Positions 63,569 through 64,000 of a stretch of 64,000 nt of DNA are shown in pieces (the first letter of the stretch is position 1; every line of letters begins with the position of its first letter). A program made the translations under genes and the position numbers. This DNA is from Burkholderiales bacterium PBB3. GTDB taxonomy: Bacteria > Pseudomonadota > Gammaproteobacteria > Burkholderiales > Burkholderiaceae_C. The stretch covers positions 1-64,000 of the forward strand of contig NKIK01000017.1 of the NCBI GenBank assembly GCA_002256115.1, written 5' to 3'. The notes under the pieces were generated by a model. The model saw only the letters and a list, made by a program, of their open reading frames with translations. It was not told where the DNA came from and ran no database searches.

Positions 63569-63745
63569 CCAAATTCCTTTACCGTGAAGGCGATGAACAG
63601 CGCGGATTCTAGATTGCAGGCCACCCGTACGCTACTTTTACGCTACTTGCGCGACACGGTTTCGCTCGGCGCGGTGACCCAGAAGTGCCTAGTCGGTGCA
63701 CAATGGTTTCAAATGAGATAAAGGGGATGCGTGCTAGATAGCGCC

Positions 63746-64000
63746 ATGGTCACACCACCGGTACGCAACAGTCGGCGTTTGTTGCTGATCGTTTGGATTT
63801 TTGTCGGCATCGTGGTGGGCCTGCTGGTCTTTGCTTATTACAGCATTGGTCTGATGTCTGCGGCCCGCGCCTATGTGGGCGGTGAGGGCCTGTGGTCCAA
63901 GGCGCAAAAGGATGCGGTACTGTCTCTCTCGCGTTATGTGGCCGACCAAAAACCGCTGGATTACCAGGCCTTTCAAGAGGCTTTGAAAGTCAATCTGGGC
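63746..64000 (+). CDS. Membrane protein N-terminus, cut by window edge
   Basis: 85 codons from ATG 63746, open to the edge (MVTPPVRNSRRLLLIVWIFV and GIVVGLLVFAYYSIGL form one membrane segment). It continues AARAYVGGEGLWSKAQKDAV and LSLSRYVADQKPLDYQAF, a start found in membrane-bound signalling proteins such as GGDEF/EAL or hybrid kinases. Which of these it is cannot be seen. GTG 63731 is an alternative start in the same frame. Two direct copies of TACGCTACTT (63628 and 63639) lie upstream. Confidence 0.7.
   Translation, partial: MVTPPVRNSRRLLLIVWIFVGIVVGLLVFAYYSIGLMSAARAYVGGEGLWSKAQKDAVLSLSRYVADQKPLDYQAFQEALKVNLG

Noticed and set aside
1..64000. CRISPR arrays, rRNA and tRNA genes
   Set aside because: No regularly spaced repeats, rRNA segments or tRNA cloverleaf with conserved T-loop were noticed on either strand when reading by eye.

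Overview
The window looks like chromosome from a Comamonadaceae betaproteobacterium, probably a Rhodoferax relative. Three things suggest this: the GC-rich coding style, the mix of housekeeping genes (trmB, dinG-like helicase, alaS, gabD, a fused ManC, paired PH-domain membrane proteins), and a dispersed intergenic repeat (core GCTGCTCCCGCACTATCCAC) of a kind common in that family. This is a judgement from gene content and protein character; no search was run. No rRNA, tRNA, CRISPR array or replication origin was recognised.

Layout. 1-255: end of an IS5-type element whose transposase runs off the left edge; it abuts a 5'-truncated GGDEF gene. 1-7 kb: PAS histidine kinase, trmB, RluA-type pseudouridine synthase, and a LytS/LytTR two-component pair. 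7-9 kb: AbiEi/AbiEii type IV toxin-antitoxin. 9-19 kb: acyl-CoA synthetase, DinG-like helicase, PfkB/adenosine kinase, ferredoxin-NADP reductase, thioredoxin-like protein, alaS, and an AbrB/PIN toxin-antitoxin pair. 19-28 kb: gabD, then rfbBDAC, galE, a sugar nucleotidyltransferase and manC, supplying dTDP-rhamnose, UDP-galactose and GDP-mannose for surface polysaccharide. 28-36 kb: esterase, GH31 glucosidase, alpha-amylase and a divergent pullulanase. 36-39 kb: aldo/keto reductase, VOC protein, HipBA-like pair. 39-43 kb: a tightly overlapping operon of an NrtA-type binding protein, SCO protein, cupredoxin-like protein and ABC permease/ATPase. 43-46 kb: a PAS-GGDEF-EAL protein. 46-52 kb: glgP-glgB-malQ. 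52.5-56.5 kb: ECF sigma factor and NrsF-type anti-sigma factor divergent from doxX, a six-cysteine bufferin-type precursor, and a gene fusing the MNIO (DUF692) maturase to its DUF2063 partner. 56.6-64 kb: histone-H1-like protein, VOC protein, alpha/beta hydrolase, a Shedu-type (DUF4263) defence gene, a FliD-like small protein, two PH-domain membrane proteins, and the start of a membrane protein cut by the right edge.

How it works together. The most interesting locus is 52.5-56.5 kb. Three copies of GTAACC/T-N16-CGAA, the promoter form known for Caulobacter SigF, lie in front of the sigma gene, in front of doxX, and at the end of doxX ahead of the precursor gene. This predicts a self-amplifying stress circuit making a modified, probably metal-binding, exported peptide through a one-piece BufB-BufC enzyme. 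A second regulon is suggested by palindromes of the form TGTAGTAAAACTACT at both the amylase/pullulanase and glgP promoters, which would tie starch or maltodextrin breakdown to glycogen turnover. Several genes carry in-frame insertions: a dispersed repeat in trmB, a palindromic repeat in the PIN toxin gene and a Gly-rich block in alaS. Copies of the dispersed repeat also supply the last codons and stop of at least two genes.
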